Shown in pieces: positions 13,798 to 21,612 of a stretch of DNA of 42,698 bases. The number at the start of each line of letters is the position of its first letter. Position 1 is the stretch's first letter. The notes below the pieces were generated by a model that was given only the letters and a program-made list of their open reading frames with translations, ran no database searches and was not told where the DNA came from. A program made the position numbers and the translations under genes. Source of the DNA: Oscillospiraceae bacterium (GTDB lineage: Bacteria; Bacillota; Clostridia; Oscillospirales; Oscillospiraceae); assembly GCA_018265835.1 (NCBI GenBank), contig JABLYK010000017.1, positions 1 through 42,698 of the forward strand. The letters are read 5' to 3'.

Positions 13798-14652
13798 ATG
13801 ACGGAATGGAATTATGAAAAGCGCGGTTATTTGTTGGAGGATTTCCGGCTGTTTCACCTCCGGTCTGCGCTCAAGGAGGACACCGCGTTCCACTACCACG
13901 AGTTTCATAAGCTGGTGTTCTTTCTCTCCGGGCGCGGGAATTATATCGTCGAGGGCCGCAGCTATGCGCTCAAGCCCTATGATATTGTCCTTGTGCAGCG
14001 CGGCGCCATCCACAAAGCGGAGATTGCTGCCGACGCCACATATGAGCGTGTCATTCTCTACATCTCGCCGGAGTTTCTGGCGCGTCAGTCGTCGGCAGAA
14101 AGCAGTCTGGATCTGTGCTTTCAGAACGCCGCGCGGGAAAAAAGCTTTGTGCTCCGCCCGGATTATGACCGGCGCGAGGCTTTGATGCGCATGCTCTCCG
14201 CGCTGGAAGCTGCGGGGGAGAGCGCGGAGTATGCCCATGATCTGATGGAGCGCGCGCTCATGATCCAGCTGCTGGTGGAGCTTGGGCGCGGGCTGGGCAA
14301 GGAGAATTACCGCTATGCGCCTGCGGAAAACAGCGACGAGAAGACGGCGGACATTCTGGAATACATCCACGAGCACCTCACGGAAGACATCAGCATCGAC
14401 CGTCTGGCAGAGCAGTTTTATCTGAGCAAATATTATATGATGCGCCTGTTCCGGGAGCGAACCGGCTTTACGATCCATGCGTATCTGACCGATAAGCGCC
14501 TGCGTCTGGCGCGAGAGCTGATCGCGCAGGGGATGACGGCCTCGGAGGCATGCTATCGCTGCGGCTATCACGACTATTCCGCGTTTTCCAGAGCATACAA
14601 AAAACGCTTTGCGGCCAGTCCGCGCCAACAGCAGAAGGAGGCGGGGCGATGA
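13798..14652 (+). CDS. AraC-family transcriptional regulator
   Basis: A 284-residue regulator with an N-terminal cupin sensor and C-terminal AraC DNA-binding domain. The cupin part includes TAFHYHEFHKLVFFLSGRG and YDIVLVQRGAIHKAE. The double helix-turn-helix spans about 185-280: LTEDISIDRLAEQFYLSKYY, MMRLFRERTGFTIHAYLTDK and the family ending ACYRCGYHDYSAFSRAYKKRF. GGAGGG is four bases before ATG 13792 and ten before ATG 13798; either may be used. It overlaps the next gene by ATGA and is divergent from the symporter, so it probably senses the symporter's substrate or a related signal. Confidence 0.9.
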   Translation: MTEWNYEKRGYLLEDFRLFHLRSALKEDTAFHYHEFHKLVFFLSGRGNYIVEGRSYALKPYDIVLVQRGAIHKAEIAADATYERVILYISPEFLARQSSAESSLDLCFQNAAREKSFVLRPDYDRREALMRMLSALEAAGESAEYAHDLMERALMIQLLVELGRGLGKENYRYAPAENSDEKTADILEYIHEHLTEDISIDRLAEQFYLSKYYMMRLFRERTGFTIHAYLTDKRLRLARELIAQGMTASEACYRCGYHDYSAFSRAYKKRFAASPRQQQKEAGR

Positions 14653-15692
14653 CGGTCACGCAATACTATTACCGGCAGCTCCCGCCGGTGCAGCAAGCGG
14701 TTTACCGCCTCCTGCTCGCCGGGTTTCGGGAGATCGCACCGTCCATTCGCATTCCGCGCCTGCCAGGCGAAGCGCTGAGCACGCTGTTTTTCCAGCTCCG
14801 GCTGGATCATCCGGAGATTTTCTATGCGGTGGGGTATTCCTGCCGCGCTGCGGTTGGGGCGGACAGCGTGGAGTTCGTGCCGGAATACATGTTCAGCAAG
14901 GGAAAAATTCGGGAGCAGCAAAAGGCGCTGGAGGCACGCGTCGCGCGGCTCATCCGCCCGGTGCAGGACAAAACGGACGCGGAAAAGGAAGCGTATCTCC
15001 ACGATTTCATCCTCACACAGGTGCGCTACGACAAGCTGAAAAAGCCGTATTCGCATGAGGTCATCGGCCCGCTGACCAACGGCGTCGGCGTCTGCGAGGG
15101 GATCGCCAAAACGGTCAAGCTCCTGTGCGATGTGCTGGATGTGGAGTGCATCATCGCCATCAGCGACTGTGACCGCGCAAACGGCGAGCGTTACCTCCAT
15201 GCGTGGAACGTCATCCGCCTCGGCAGGAACTACTACCACCTTGACGCGACATTTGACAATACGCTCTGCAAATACGGCGGGCTGCGCTATGACTATTACA
15301 ATCTGGACGATGCGAAAATCTTCCGTGACCATCGTCCGCTGCTGTATCCCGTCCCACCGTGCACGGACGAGGAGCAGTTTTACTACCGTGTCAACCACCT
15401 GTCCTGGACGAAGTACGAGGATGTGCAGAAGCGCGTGGAACAGGCGCTGCGCAAGAAGCGCGAGCGTCTGATTTTCCACTGGCGCGGCAGCCATCTGACG
15501 CGCGAGGTGCTGGCGGAGCTTTGCCGCATCCTCACGGAAACCGCGGCTGCGCATGGCCGCGGCGCGGCCATTTCCGTCAACTGGCCGCAGGCAGTTTTGC
15601 AGGTCGCCTTCACGAACGCCGCAGCGCCGGCCGCAGTTACGACGGAATCTGCGGAGGAGCCGGAAACGGGAAAAACCGAGACTGTCTGCTGA
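14649..15692 (+). CDS. Transglutaminase-like cysteine protease domain protein
   Basis: A 347-residue protein with a transglutaminase-core fold (about residues 105-205). The triad is visible: C149 in GVGVCEGIAK, H184 in RYLHAWNVIR and D199 in YYHLDATFDN. Bacterial members are mostly peptidases or peptide-ligating enzymes, and this one has no signal peptide or membrane segment, so it is probably cytoplasmic. The N-terminal 100 residues and the C-terminal 100 (with DEEQFYYRVNHLSWTKYED) are not recognised. ATGA overlap with the AraC gene and an AAGGAGG site in its end show coupling. The last residues KTETVC and the stop are formed by a repeated hairpin sequence, so the C-terminus may have been altered by that repeat. 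Confidence 0.85.
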   Translation: MTVTQYYYRQLPPVQQAVYRLLLAGFREIAPSIRIPRLPGEALSTLFFQLRLDHPEIFYAVGYSCRAAVGADSVEFVPEYMFSKGKIREQQKALEARVARLIRPVQDKTDAEKEAYLHDFILTQVRYDKLKKPYSHEVIGPLTNGVGVCEGIAKTVKLLCDVLDVECIIAISDCDRANGERYLHAWNVIRLGRNYYHLDATFDNTLCKYGGLRYDYYNLDDAKIFRDHRPLLYPVPPCTDEEQFYYRVNHLSWTKYEDVQKRVEQALRKKRERLIFHWRGSHLTREVLAELCRILTETAAAHGRGAAISVNWPQAVLQVAFTNAAAPAAVTTESAEEPETGKTETVC

Positions 15693-15703
15693 GACAGTCT
15701 CGG
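15672..15703 (+). repeat. Hairpin repeat copy 1 (without T-run)
   Basis: CCGAGACTGTCT (15676-15687), loop GCTG, AGACAGTCTCGG (15692-15703), preceded by AAAA. It is identical over 32 bases to a second copy at 15910-15941. This copy lacks a T-run, and the stop codon of the transglutaminase gene is in its loop. Confidence 0.9.
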
Positions 15704-15909
15704 CTCGAGCCTGTCAAAAAAGCAAAGCTTTTTTGACAAAGGGGAAAGCGGCCTGACTGCAGCGCACTCGCCGTCCGCCAAAGGCGGACAGCTCGCACGT
15801 TTGCAGGCCGAGCAGTATTTTCTCCGCCGCACATGTCGCCGGAGGAAATAATTGGATTCCCCTTCGCCGCTCCGGCGGCGAAACTCTGCGAGGCTTCTTT
15901 GGCATACTG
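15704..15909. repeat. Palindrome-rich noncoding block between two hairpin copies
   Basis: No credible gene. At least three further palindromes: TGTCAAAAAAGC/GCTTTTTTGACA around AAA (15712-15738), GTCCGCC/GGCGGAC around AAA (15773-15789), and TTCGCCGC/GCGGCGAA around TCCG (15863-15882). The GC-rich palindromes resemble REP/BIME-type intergenic elements. The block separates two copies of one terminator hairpin, suggesting insertion or duplication at the terminator. Confidence 0.7.
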
Positions 15910-15947
15910 AAAACCGAGACTGTCTGCTGAGACAGTCTCGGTTTTTT
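15910..15947 (+). terminator. Hairpin repeat copy 2, a full terminator
   Basis: The same AAAA plus 12-bp stem and GCTG loop as copy 1 (15914-15941), here followed by TTTTTT (15942-15947), so this copy is a functional-looking intrinsic terminator. It is probably the ancestral end of the AraC-transglutaminase transcript. Confidence 0.85.
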
Positions 15948-16008
15948 GGAGCTTCTTTGGCGGGCCGTGCGCGGAGGGTGCGGATTTACTGCTTTTCGCC
16001 CCGTATGA

Positions 16009-16296
16009 CTATCCTTCCAGCAGCGTCTTTGCCTCGGCCTTGCTCAGTACCCTGCCGGACGAAACGACTTTTCCGTCGATCATCAGCGCCGGCAGTGACA
16101 TCACGCCGTATGCGGCGATCTGCGCATAGTCGGTCACGTGCCCCACGGCGTCGCTGCGCCCAAGCTCCGCGAGCGCCTCCTTCACCGCAGCTTCCAGTGC
16201 GTTGCATCTGGAGCAGCCGCCGCCCAGAATCAGAATGGCTGCGGTTTCACTGCTAGCCGGTGTCTCCGGCGCGTTCTTTTTTCCAAACAGTCCCAT
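16009..16296 (-). CDS. Small thioredoxin-fold redox protein
   Basis: A 95-residue protein with an acidic/polar lead and a thioredoxin-like fold of the small redox-active disulfide type (TM0996-like). The active site is C28-S-R-C31 in LGGGCSRCNALE, followed by VTDYAQIAAYGVMSLPALMIDG, where MSLPALMI holds the cis-Pro. These proteins are often encoded next to ArsR and ArsP-like permeases and may reduce or hand over a metalloid or metal. Ribosome site GAGGAGG. It starts 12 bases after the permease stop, third gene in an ars-like operon. No arsenate reductase (ArsC) signature is present. Confidence 0.85.
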   Translation of the reverse strand: MGLFGKKNAPETPASSETAAILILGGGCSRCNALEAAVKEALAELGRSDAVGHVTDYAQIAAYGVMSLPALMIDGKVVSSGRVLSKAEAKTLLEG

Positions 16297-16307
16297 GAGA
16301 AACCTCC

Positions 16308-17306
16308 TCAGATCAATAAAAATTGGATTGCATTAAACAGATAGCCGACCAAGATGATGCCAACGGTGCAGATGGCGACGAAAACGCCGAGCAATTTGGG
16401 CTTTACGGCCTTGCGCAGCAGGATGAGCGACGGCAGCGACAGTGTGGTTACCGCCATCATAAAGCTCAGGATCGTGCCGAGCTGCGCACCCTTGGCCAGC
16501 AGTGCCTCCGCCACGGGGATGGTGCCGAAAATGTCTGCGTACATCGGAACGCCGATCACAGTGGCCAGAACGACGCCCAGCGGATTGGAAGTGCCAAGCA
16601 CGGCTTCGATCCAGCGTTCTGGGATCCAGTTGTGGATGATCGCCCCAATGGCCACGCCGAGCAGAATATAGGGAAAAACCTTGCGGAATGTGGAGACGAC
16701 CTGCGCTTTTGCATATTGCAGCCGATCCTTTTGCGTCAGCGTGGGGGCGTTGCTGTCTGCCGCTCTGGCGCTGCGGATGAAATCCTCCACATATGGCTCC
16801 ATGTGCAGCTTTTCGATGATGGTGCCGCCGGTCACGGCGATGACCAGACCCACCAGGACATACACGACGGCGACCTTTGCGCCGAAAATTCCCGTCAGCA
16901 GCACCAGACTGCCGAGATCGACCATCGGCGAGGAAATCAGGAACGAAAACGTGACGCCCAGCGGCAGGCCCGCGCTGGTAAACCCGATGAACAGCGGAAT
17001 GGACGAGCACGAGCAAAACGGCGTCACGGTGCCGAGCAGCGCGGCGGCACAGTTTGCGCCTACGCCGTGAAACCGGCCCAGAATCTGCTTGCTGCGCTCC
17101 GGCGGGAAATAGCTCTGCAGATAGGAAATGAGGAAGATCAAAACGCACAGCAGCACGGTGATCTTCAGCACGTCGTAGAGAAAAAACTGCACGCTCCCAC
17201 CTATGCGGGAGGCAGTGTCCAGACCGGCTGCAGCCAGCAGCCTGCCAATCAGCGCACTCAGCCAATGCATGCCGAGCAGCTGATCCTGTATGAAATCCCA
17301 GATCAT
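16308..17306 (-). CDS. Permease of the ArsP/YraQ family (PF03773)
   Basis: A 332-residue membrane permease with about eight to ten spans. The family motif TPFCSCSSIP (96-105, C98 and C100) and SSPMVDLGSL (two-helix repeats) are clear, and the second half has GVPMYADIFGTIPVAEALL. ArsP exports trivalent organoarsenicals through such cysteines; related SO_0444-type proteins export Cu/Zn. The downstream thioredoxin and upstream ArsR with paired cysteines favour a metalloid. The start at 17306 forms an ATGA overlap with arsR; an in-frame GTG at 17315 would add three residues. Confidence 0.88.
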   Translation of the reverse strand: MIWDFIQDQLLGMHWLSALIGRLLAAAGLDTASRIGGSVQFFLYDVLKITVLLCVLIFLISYLQSYFPPERSKQILGRFHGVGANCAAALLGTVTPFCSCSSIPLFIGFTSAGLPLGVTFSFLISSPMVDLGSLVLLTGIFGAKVAVVYVLVGLVIAVTGGTIIEKLHMEPYVEDFIRSARAADSNAPTLTQKDRLQYAKAQVVSTFRKVFPYILLGVAIGAIIHNWIPERWIEAVLGTSNPLGVVLATVIGVPMYADIFGTIPVAEALLAKGAQLGTILSFMMAVTTLSLPSLILLRKAVKPKLLGVFVAICTVGIILVGYLFNAIQFLLI

Positions 17307-17599
17307 TCGCAGCACCCGCCCTTGTCAGCGCTGCACGTCAGGCTGCTCAAAAACTGTTGAAAGGCTTCCAGCGTTTCACGATTGAGCGAATAATGCATCC
17401 ATTTTCCCGCTTTTTGCGCGTCCACCAGACCGCATTCGCAGAGAATTTTCATGTGGTGCGAGAGTGTGGGCTGCGTGATCGCAAACTGCTCCAGCAGCTT
17501 ACAGGCGCACTTTTCTCCGCCTGATAGCATCTGCACGATCTGCAGCCGGTTGCTGTCGCTCAGCGCCTTGCAGATCAAGGCTACGTCTATGGAATTCAT
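17303..17599 (-). CDS. ArsR/SmtB-family metalloregulatory repressor
   Basis: A 98-residue winged-helix repressor: KALSDSNRLQIVQMLSGGEK, recognition region ITQPTLSHHMKILCECGLVD, and wing KAGKWMHYSLN. Likely effector ligands are C31 and C33 (KCACKLL, equivalent to the ELCVCDL site of ArsR) and C89, C96 and C97 at the C-terminus (CSADKGGCCE). This fits As(III)/Sb(III) or a soft metal ion. GAGGTGG ribosome site. It is first in the operon, coupled to the permease by an ATGA overlap, and has an overlapping inverted-repeat operator, so it is probably autorepressed. Confidence 0.92.
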   Translation of the reverse strand: MNSIDVALICKALSDSNRLQIVQMLSGGEKCACKLLEQFAITQPTLSHHMKILCECGLVDAQKAGKWMHYSLNRETLEAFQQFLSSLTCSADKGGCCE

Positions 17600-17622
17600 A
17601 CTGCCACCTCACATTGATGATA

Positions 17623-17663
17623 ATCTATGTGTTTAGAATACCATACACATAGATATATGTCAA
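17623..17663 (-). promoter_or_regulatory. arsR promoter with embedded inverted-repeat operator
   Basis: On the minus strand: TTGACA (17663-17658), 17-bp spacer, TATTCT (17640-17635). A perfect 10-bp inverted repeat, ATCTATGTGT (17623-17632) and ACACATAGAT (17645-17654), brackets the -10 and enters the spacer, an ideal place for a repressor that blocks polymerase. Confidence 0.75.
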
Positions 17664-17677
17664 TATGAAAATCAATA

Positions 17678-17712
17678 AAAATCTGCCGCCCCATTTCCGG
17701 GACGGCAGATTC
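17678..17712 (-). terminator. Terminator of the alpha-hydroxy-acid oxidase gene
   Basis: AATCTGCCG (17680-17688) pairs with CGGCAGATT (17703-17711), inner CCC/GGG, with a U-run in the minus-strand transcript. Confidence 0.85.
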
Positions 17713-17726
17713 ACATATTTTTCTGC

Positions 17727-18746
17727 TCAGAACATCTGCACGCAGTCGCGGGTGATCTCGCTGAGCGCATGCACGCCGCACATGGCCATCGTGTCGCGCA
17801 GCTCGCCGCCGATCTTTTCAATGTACGTCGCAACGCCTTCCGCTGCACCGCCGTAAACCATTGTGACGAACGGACGGCCGATCAGCACTGCGTCGGCGCC
17901 GAGCGCCAGTGCCTTGAACACGTCCGTGCCGCTGCGGATGCCGCCGTCCACGAGAATCTTCATCTTGCCGCCGACCGCGTCCGCGATGGCGGGCAGCACT
18001 TCCGCGGTCGCGGGCGTCTGGCCCAGAACGCGACCGCCGTGGTTGGAGACGACGATCGCCGCTGCGCCGGCCTCCGCAGCCTTTTCCGCGCCGCGCACGG
18101 TCATGATGCCCTTAACAATGAACGGCATCTCCGCATAGCGGATGATCTCCGTCAGCTCCTGCACCGACTTGCTGCCGGCAGGCGGCGTCATATTCTTCAG
18201 GAAGGGGAGGCCTGCCGCGTCAATGTCCATGGCGATGGCCTTGCAGCCGGAGGTCTTGGCGGCGTCCAGCTTCTGATACACCAGCTCCATGTTCCACGGC
18301 TTTACGGTCGGGATGCCGACGCCGTTGGCTGCGCGGATGGCGTCCATCGCGGCGCTGAACACGGCGGAATCCACACCGTCGCCGGTGAAAGCCGCAATAC
18401 CGTCGTCTGCACAGGCGGATACCAGGATGCTGTTGTATTCCTGATCGTTGTACTTATCGCCGTAGTGCATCTTCATCGCGCCGATCGGAGCGGCAAAGAA
18501 CGGATAGCGGTACGTGCTGCCGAACAGCTCCACAGCCGTATCGACCGGCTTGTTCTCACAGATGGTGTCCATGTTGACGCAGATTTCCTGCCATTTTTCA
18601 TAGTTGCGCACAAAACCGCTGCCGGGGCCTTTTGCGCCTGGGCCGGGGACGGTGTTGCCGCAGGCTTTGCCATTGCATACCGGGCAGACCTTGCAGAAGG
18701 GACCGCTGCATTTACGTGCATTTTCAAGGATTTCTTTGTACTCCAT
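17727..18746 (-). CDS. FMN-dependent alpha-hydroxy-acid oxidase/dehydrogenase family protein
   Basis: A 339-residue TIM-barrel flavoprotein of the glycolate oxidase/L-lactate dehydrogenase (LldD) family, which oxidises 2-hydroxy acids to 2-oxo acids. The family marks are FFAAPIGAMKMH, IVVSNHGGRVL (catalytic His and FMN contacts), ILVDGGIRSGTDVFKALALG and AVLIGRPF. The N-terminus is unusual: C13, C18, C21, C24 and C29 in the segment from KCSGPFCKV to NGKAC form a dense cysteine cluster that suggests a zinc or Fe-S site. The protein is shorter than LldD. GGAGGCACAA ribosome site. A weak promoter, TTGAAA-18-TACTAA, is upstream. The substrate is not known. Confidence 0.88.
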   Translation of the reverse strand: MEYKEILENARKCSGPFCKVCPVCNGKACGNTVPGPGAKGPGSGFVRNYEKWQEICVNMDTICENKPVDTAVELFGSTYRYPFFAAPIGAMKMHYGDKYNDQEYNSILVSACADDGIAAFTGDGVDSAVFSAAMDAIRAANGVGIPTVKPWNMELVYQKLDAAKTSGCKAIAMDIDAAGLPFLKNMTPPAGSKSVQELTEIIRYAEMPFIVKGIMTVRGAEKAAEAGAAAIVVSNHGGRVLGQTPATAEVLPAIADAVGGKMKILVDGGIRSGTDVFKALALGADAVLIGRPFVTMVYGGAAEGVATYIEKIGGELRDTMAMCGVHALSEITRDCVQMF

Positions 18747-18796
18747 GTTTGTGCCTCCAAGTGATATATGTTAGTAGGTACTTTTGTAAGCAGATT

Positions 18797-19678
18797 TCAA
18801 ACACCGGTGCCGTCAAACTTCGGGATCAGCTCGCCGGTCGCGGCCTCCAGCTCCTGATAAAAGCCGTCTTCGATCCGGCTGTCGAGCAGATGGGCATAGA
18901 TCGCATCGTTGAGCGCGGGGGAGACGGTGTGCCGCAGCTCCGGAAAGGCGGACAGCGCACCCATCGGCGTGTATTGGCTCATCAGGCTGAACAGCACGTC
19001 GCCCGGCTCGAAGGTATCGGACACCCAGTCGATGACGCGGTGGCTGTTGTCTCCCTGCTCCGGAAGAATCAGGTGGCGGATCAGAACGCCGCTTTGCAGC
19101 AGACCGTTCTCATCCATCCGGAACGGGCCGGTCTGGCGGAACATCTCCAGAATTGCCGCTCTGGCGACTTCGGGGTAGTCCGGTGCGGCGGAGTAACGCG
19201 CAGCCAGCGCCGCGTCCGCGTATTTCAGATCGGGCAGGTAGATCTGCACCAGCCCCTCCAGCATCTGCAGCGTTTCCACGGACTCATAGCCCGAACTGTT
19301 CCACACCACGGGAATCCCAAGCTCCAGACCATCGAGCGCCTGTGCAATGGCGCGGGCGTCGTGGCTCGGCGTGACGAGGTTGATGTTATGCACGCCCTGA
19401 TCGCGCAGCTCCAGAAAAATGTCCCGCAGCCGCTGGACGGTGATCTCCCGGCCAAGCTGGTTGCGGCTAAGCGCGTAGTTCTGGCAGAACACGCACCGCA
19501 GGTTGCACCCGGAAAAAAACACGGCGCCGCTGCCGCGCGTGCCGGAGATGCACGGCTCCTCGCCGAAATGGGGGGCGGCGCGTGCGACGACCGGCGCCTC
19601 CGGCGCGCCGCAAAAGCCGGTCTGTCCGGCGGCGCGATCCGCACCGCAGCGGCGCGGACAAAGACTGCAGGATGACAT
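18797..19678 (-). CDS. Radical SAM protein, PflA/PflX-like
   Basis: A 293-residue radical SAM enzyme. The 4Fe-4S motif is C58-x3-C62-x2-C65 (SGCNLRCVFCQN). The N-terminus carries C4, C7, C11 and C23 (SLCPRRCGA, GFCGAP), typical of the PflX-type subgroup, annotated as pyruvate formate-lyase activating-like. NINLVTPSHDARAI and VVWNSSGYES are also typical of that group. The real target is unknown; no glycyl radical enzyme is adjacent. ATG at 19678 has GAGGA six bases upstream, whereas the TTG at 19684 lies inside the gap. It has its own promoter. Confidence 0.88.
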   Translation of the reverse strand: MSSCSLCPRRCGADRAAGQTGFCGAPEAPVVARAAPHFGEEPCISGTRGSGAVFFSGCNLRCVFCQNYALSRNQLGREITVQRLRDIFLELRDQGVHNINLVTPSHDARAIAQALDGLELGIPVVWNSSGYESVETLQMLEGLVQIYLPDLKYADAALAARYSAAPDYPEVARAAILEMFRQTGPFRMDENGLLQSGVLIRHLILPEQGDNSHRVIDWVSDTFEPGDVLFSLMSQYTPMGALSAFPELRHTVSPALNDAIYAHLLDSRIEDGFYQELEAATGELIPKFDGTGV

Positions 19679-19710
19679 GACCAATCCTCGATTCTGAACG
19701 ATTCGTCCTC

Positions 19711-19739
19711 ATTATAAAGAATTTTGTCAGGATGTGCAA
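19711..19739 (-). promoter_or_regulatory. Promoter of the radical SAM gene
   Basis: On the minus strand: TTGCAC (19739-19734), 17-bp spacer, perfect TATAAT (19716-19711). Confidence 0.72.
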
Positions 19740-19791
19740 TCCTTCCAGAGAGAATTGCGGAAAATTTCTATTCTGATTACCTATCACAGGA

Positions 19792-19820
19792 TTGAAAAAT
19801 TTTGATTGACGCGGTAAAAT
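19792..19820 (+). promoter_or_regulatory. Promoter of trmL and probably the glycolytic cluster
   Basis: TTGAAA (19792-19797), 17-bp spacer, TAAAAT (19815-19820), 35 bp before trmL. No clear terminator lies between trmL and pgk. Confidence 0.65.
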
Positions 19821-19855
19821 AACACTGGACAACTAACGGCAGGAAGGAGCCCGGT

Positions 19856-20338
19856 ATGGTCGATATCGTATTGGTGGAACCCGAAATCCCAAACAACACC
19901 GGTGCCATCGCGCGCACCTGCGCCTGCACCGGCTCGCGGCTGCATTTGATTAAGCCTCTTGGCTTTGACATTTCCGACAAGGCGGTCAAGCGTGCCGGAC
20001 TGGACTACTGGCATCTGGTGGACATCTCCGTGTATGAAAATATCGAGGAGTATTTTGAAAAAAATGGGGATGCTAATCTCTGGCTGCTGACGACGAAGGC
20101 GAAGGTCAGCTACGTGGACGCAGACCTTTCGGCGGAGCACGTCACGCTCATGTTCGGAAAAGAAACCAGGGGACTGCCGGAATGGCTGCGCGAGCGCTAT
20201 GCCGACCGGTGCCTGCGCATCCCGATGCGGGCAGAGGCGCGGAGCCTGAACCTGTCCAATTCTGCGGCCATTTTGTGCTATGAAGCGCTCCGGCAGCAGG
20301 GCGAGCTGGAGAAGATCAACCTGCAATTCCCCGATTAA
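19856..20338 (+). CDS. trmL: tRNA (cytidine/uridine-34 2'-O)-methyltransferase TrmL
   Basis: A 160-residue SPOUT methyltransferase that 2'-O-methylates the wobble base of tRNA-Leu with SAM. The trefoil-knot motifs are complete: VEPEIPNNTGAIARTC (8-23), LMFGKETRGLP (98-108) and IPMRAEARSLNLSNSAAI (122-139). Length is standard. AGGAAGGAG ribosome site. It lies 52 bp before pgk and may be the promoter-proximal gene of that transcript. Confidence 0.95.
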   Translation: MVDIVLVEPEIPNNTGAIARTCACTGSRLHLIKPLGFDISDKAVKRAGLDYWHLVDISVYENIEEYFEKNGDANLWLLTTKAKVSYVDADLSAEHVTLMFGKETRGLPEWLRERYADRCLRIPMRAEARSLNLSNSAAILCYEALRQQGELEKINLQFPD

Positions 20339-20390
20339 AATGGACACCGATTCGTGCGCTGCACGAAAATTCATATTAGGAGGAACTACT

Positions 20391-21584
20391 ATGAACTACA
20401 ACAAGATGACGGTGAGCGACGCGAACCTAAGCGGCAAAAAGGTGCTGCTTCGCTGCGACTTTAATGTCCCGCAGGACAAGGCGACCGGCGCGATCACGAG
20501 TGACAAGCGCATTGTCGCGTCGCTGCCGACGATCCGCTACCTGCTGGAGCATGGCGCCGCTGTAATCGCCTGCTCTCACCTCGGCAAGCCGAAGGGAACC
20601 TGGAAGGAGAGCCTCACGCTCGCACCTGTCGCCCAGCGCCTGTCCGAGCTGCTCGGCATGGACGTCATCTTTGCCAAGGATATCGTCGGCGAGGACGCGA
20701 AGGCCAAGGCTGCCGCGCTCCAGCCGGGTCAGCTCCTGCTGCTGGAGAACCTGCGGTTTGACCCGCGCGAGGAAAAGAACGACCCCGAATTCGCCAAGGC
20801 GCTGGCCGACATGGCGGAGCTGTATGTCTCCGACGCGTTCGGTACCGTGCACAGAGCGCATGCCTCCACCGCAGGCGTTGCGGCATACCTTCCGGCTTAC
20901 GCCGGCCTGCTCGTGGAAAAGGAGCTGTCCGTCATGGGCAAGGCGCTCGACGATCCGAAGCGCCCGTTCGTTGCCATTCTCGGCGGTGCAAAGGTTTCGG
21001 ATAAGATCGGCGTCATCAACAACCTGCTCGAAAAGGCCGACACCATCATCATCGGCGGCGGCATGGCCTACACGTTCCTCAAGGCGCAGGGCGGCGAGAT
21101 TGGCACGTCCCTGCTGGAGGCCGACCGTCTGGACTATGCCCGTGAGATGATCCGGAAGGCGGCTGACCGCAAGGTTCGCCTGCTGCTGCCTGTGGACACC
21201 GCGATTGGCGACACGTTTGCAGCGGACTGCACCCGCAAGGTGGTGCCGTCCATGGAGATCCCGGCTGACTGGATGGGACTCGACATTGGGCCGGAGACCA
21301 TCGCATTGTTCTCCGACGCGGTCAAAGACGCCGGTACGGTCGTGTGGAACGGCCCCATGGGCGTGTTCGAGTTCCCGGCCTTTGCCGTCGGCACCGAGGC
21401 CATCGCCAAGGCGCTGGCTGAGTCCGGCGCTGTGACGATCGTCGGCGGCGGCGACTCGGCAGCTGCGGTCGAGAAGCTTGGCTACGCCGACCGGATGACG
21501 CACATTTCCACCGGCGGCGGCGCTTCTCTGGAATTTTTGGAGGGCAAGGAGCTGCCGGGCGTCGCGTGCCTGCTGGACAAGTAA
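20391..21584 (+). CDS. pgk: Phosphoglycerate kinase
   Basis: A 397-residue glycolytic kinase: 1,3-bisphosphoglycerate + ADP gives 3-phosphoglycerate + ATP. The N-domain has VLLRCDFNVP and CSHLGKPKG (substrate-binding basic patch), then LLENLRFDPREEKN and DAFGTVHRAHAS. The C-domain has ILGGAKVSDKI, IIIGGGMAYTFLKAQG, WNGPMGVFE and the nucleotide loop VGGGDSAAAVEKLG, ending ISTGGGASLEFLEGK. ATG at 20391 has AGGAGG at ideal spacing; the frame open from 20280 is only overlap with trmL. First glycolytic gene of the cluster. Confidence 0.98.
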   Translation: MNYNKMTVSDANLSGKKVLLRCDFNVPQDKATGAITSDKRIVASLPTIRYLLEHGAAVIACSHLGKPKGTWKESLTLAPVAQRLSELLGMDVIFAKDIVGEDAKAKAAALQPGQLLLLENLRFDPREEKNDPEFAKALADMAELYVSDAFGTVHRAHASTAGVAAYLPAYAGLLVEKELSVMGKALDDPKRPFVAILGGAKVSDKIGVINNLLEKADTIIIGGGMAYTFLKAQGGEIGTSLLEADRLDYAREMIRKAADRKVRLLLPVDTAIGDTFAADCTRKVVPSMEIPADWMGLDIGPETIALFSDAVKDAGTVVWNGPMGVFEFPAFAVGTEAIAKALAESGAVTIVGGGDSAAAVEKLGYADRMTHISTGGGASLEFLEGKELPGVACLLDK

Positions 21585-21612
21585 TTTCTAACATCACAGA
21601 AGGAGATTCGTT

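Noticed and set aside
15704..15909. CRISPR-like array
   Set aside because: The palindromes differ in sequence and spacing, and only the 32-mer is repeated, twice.
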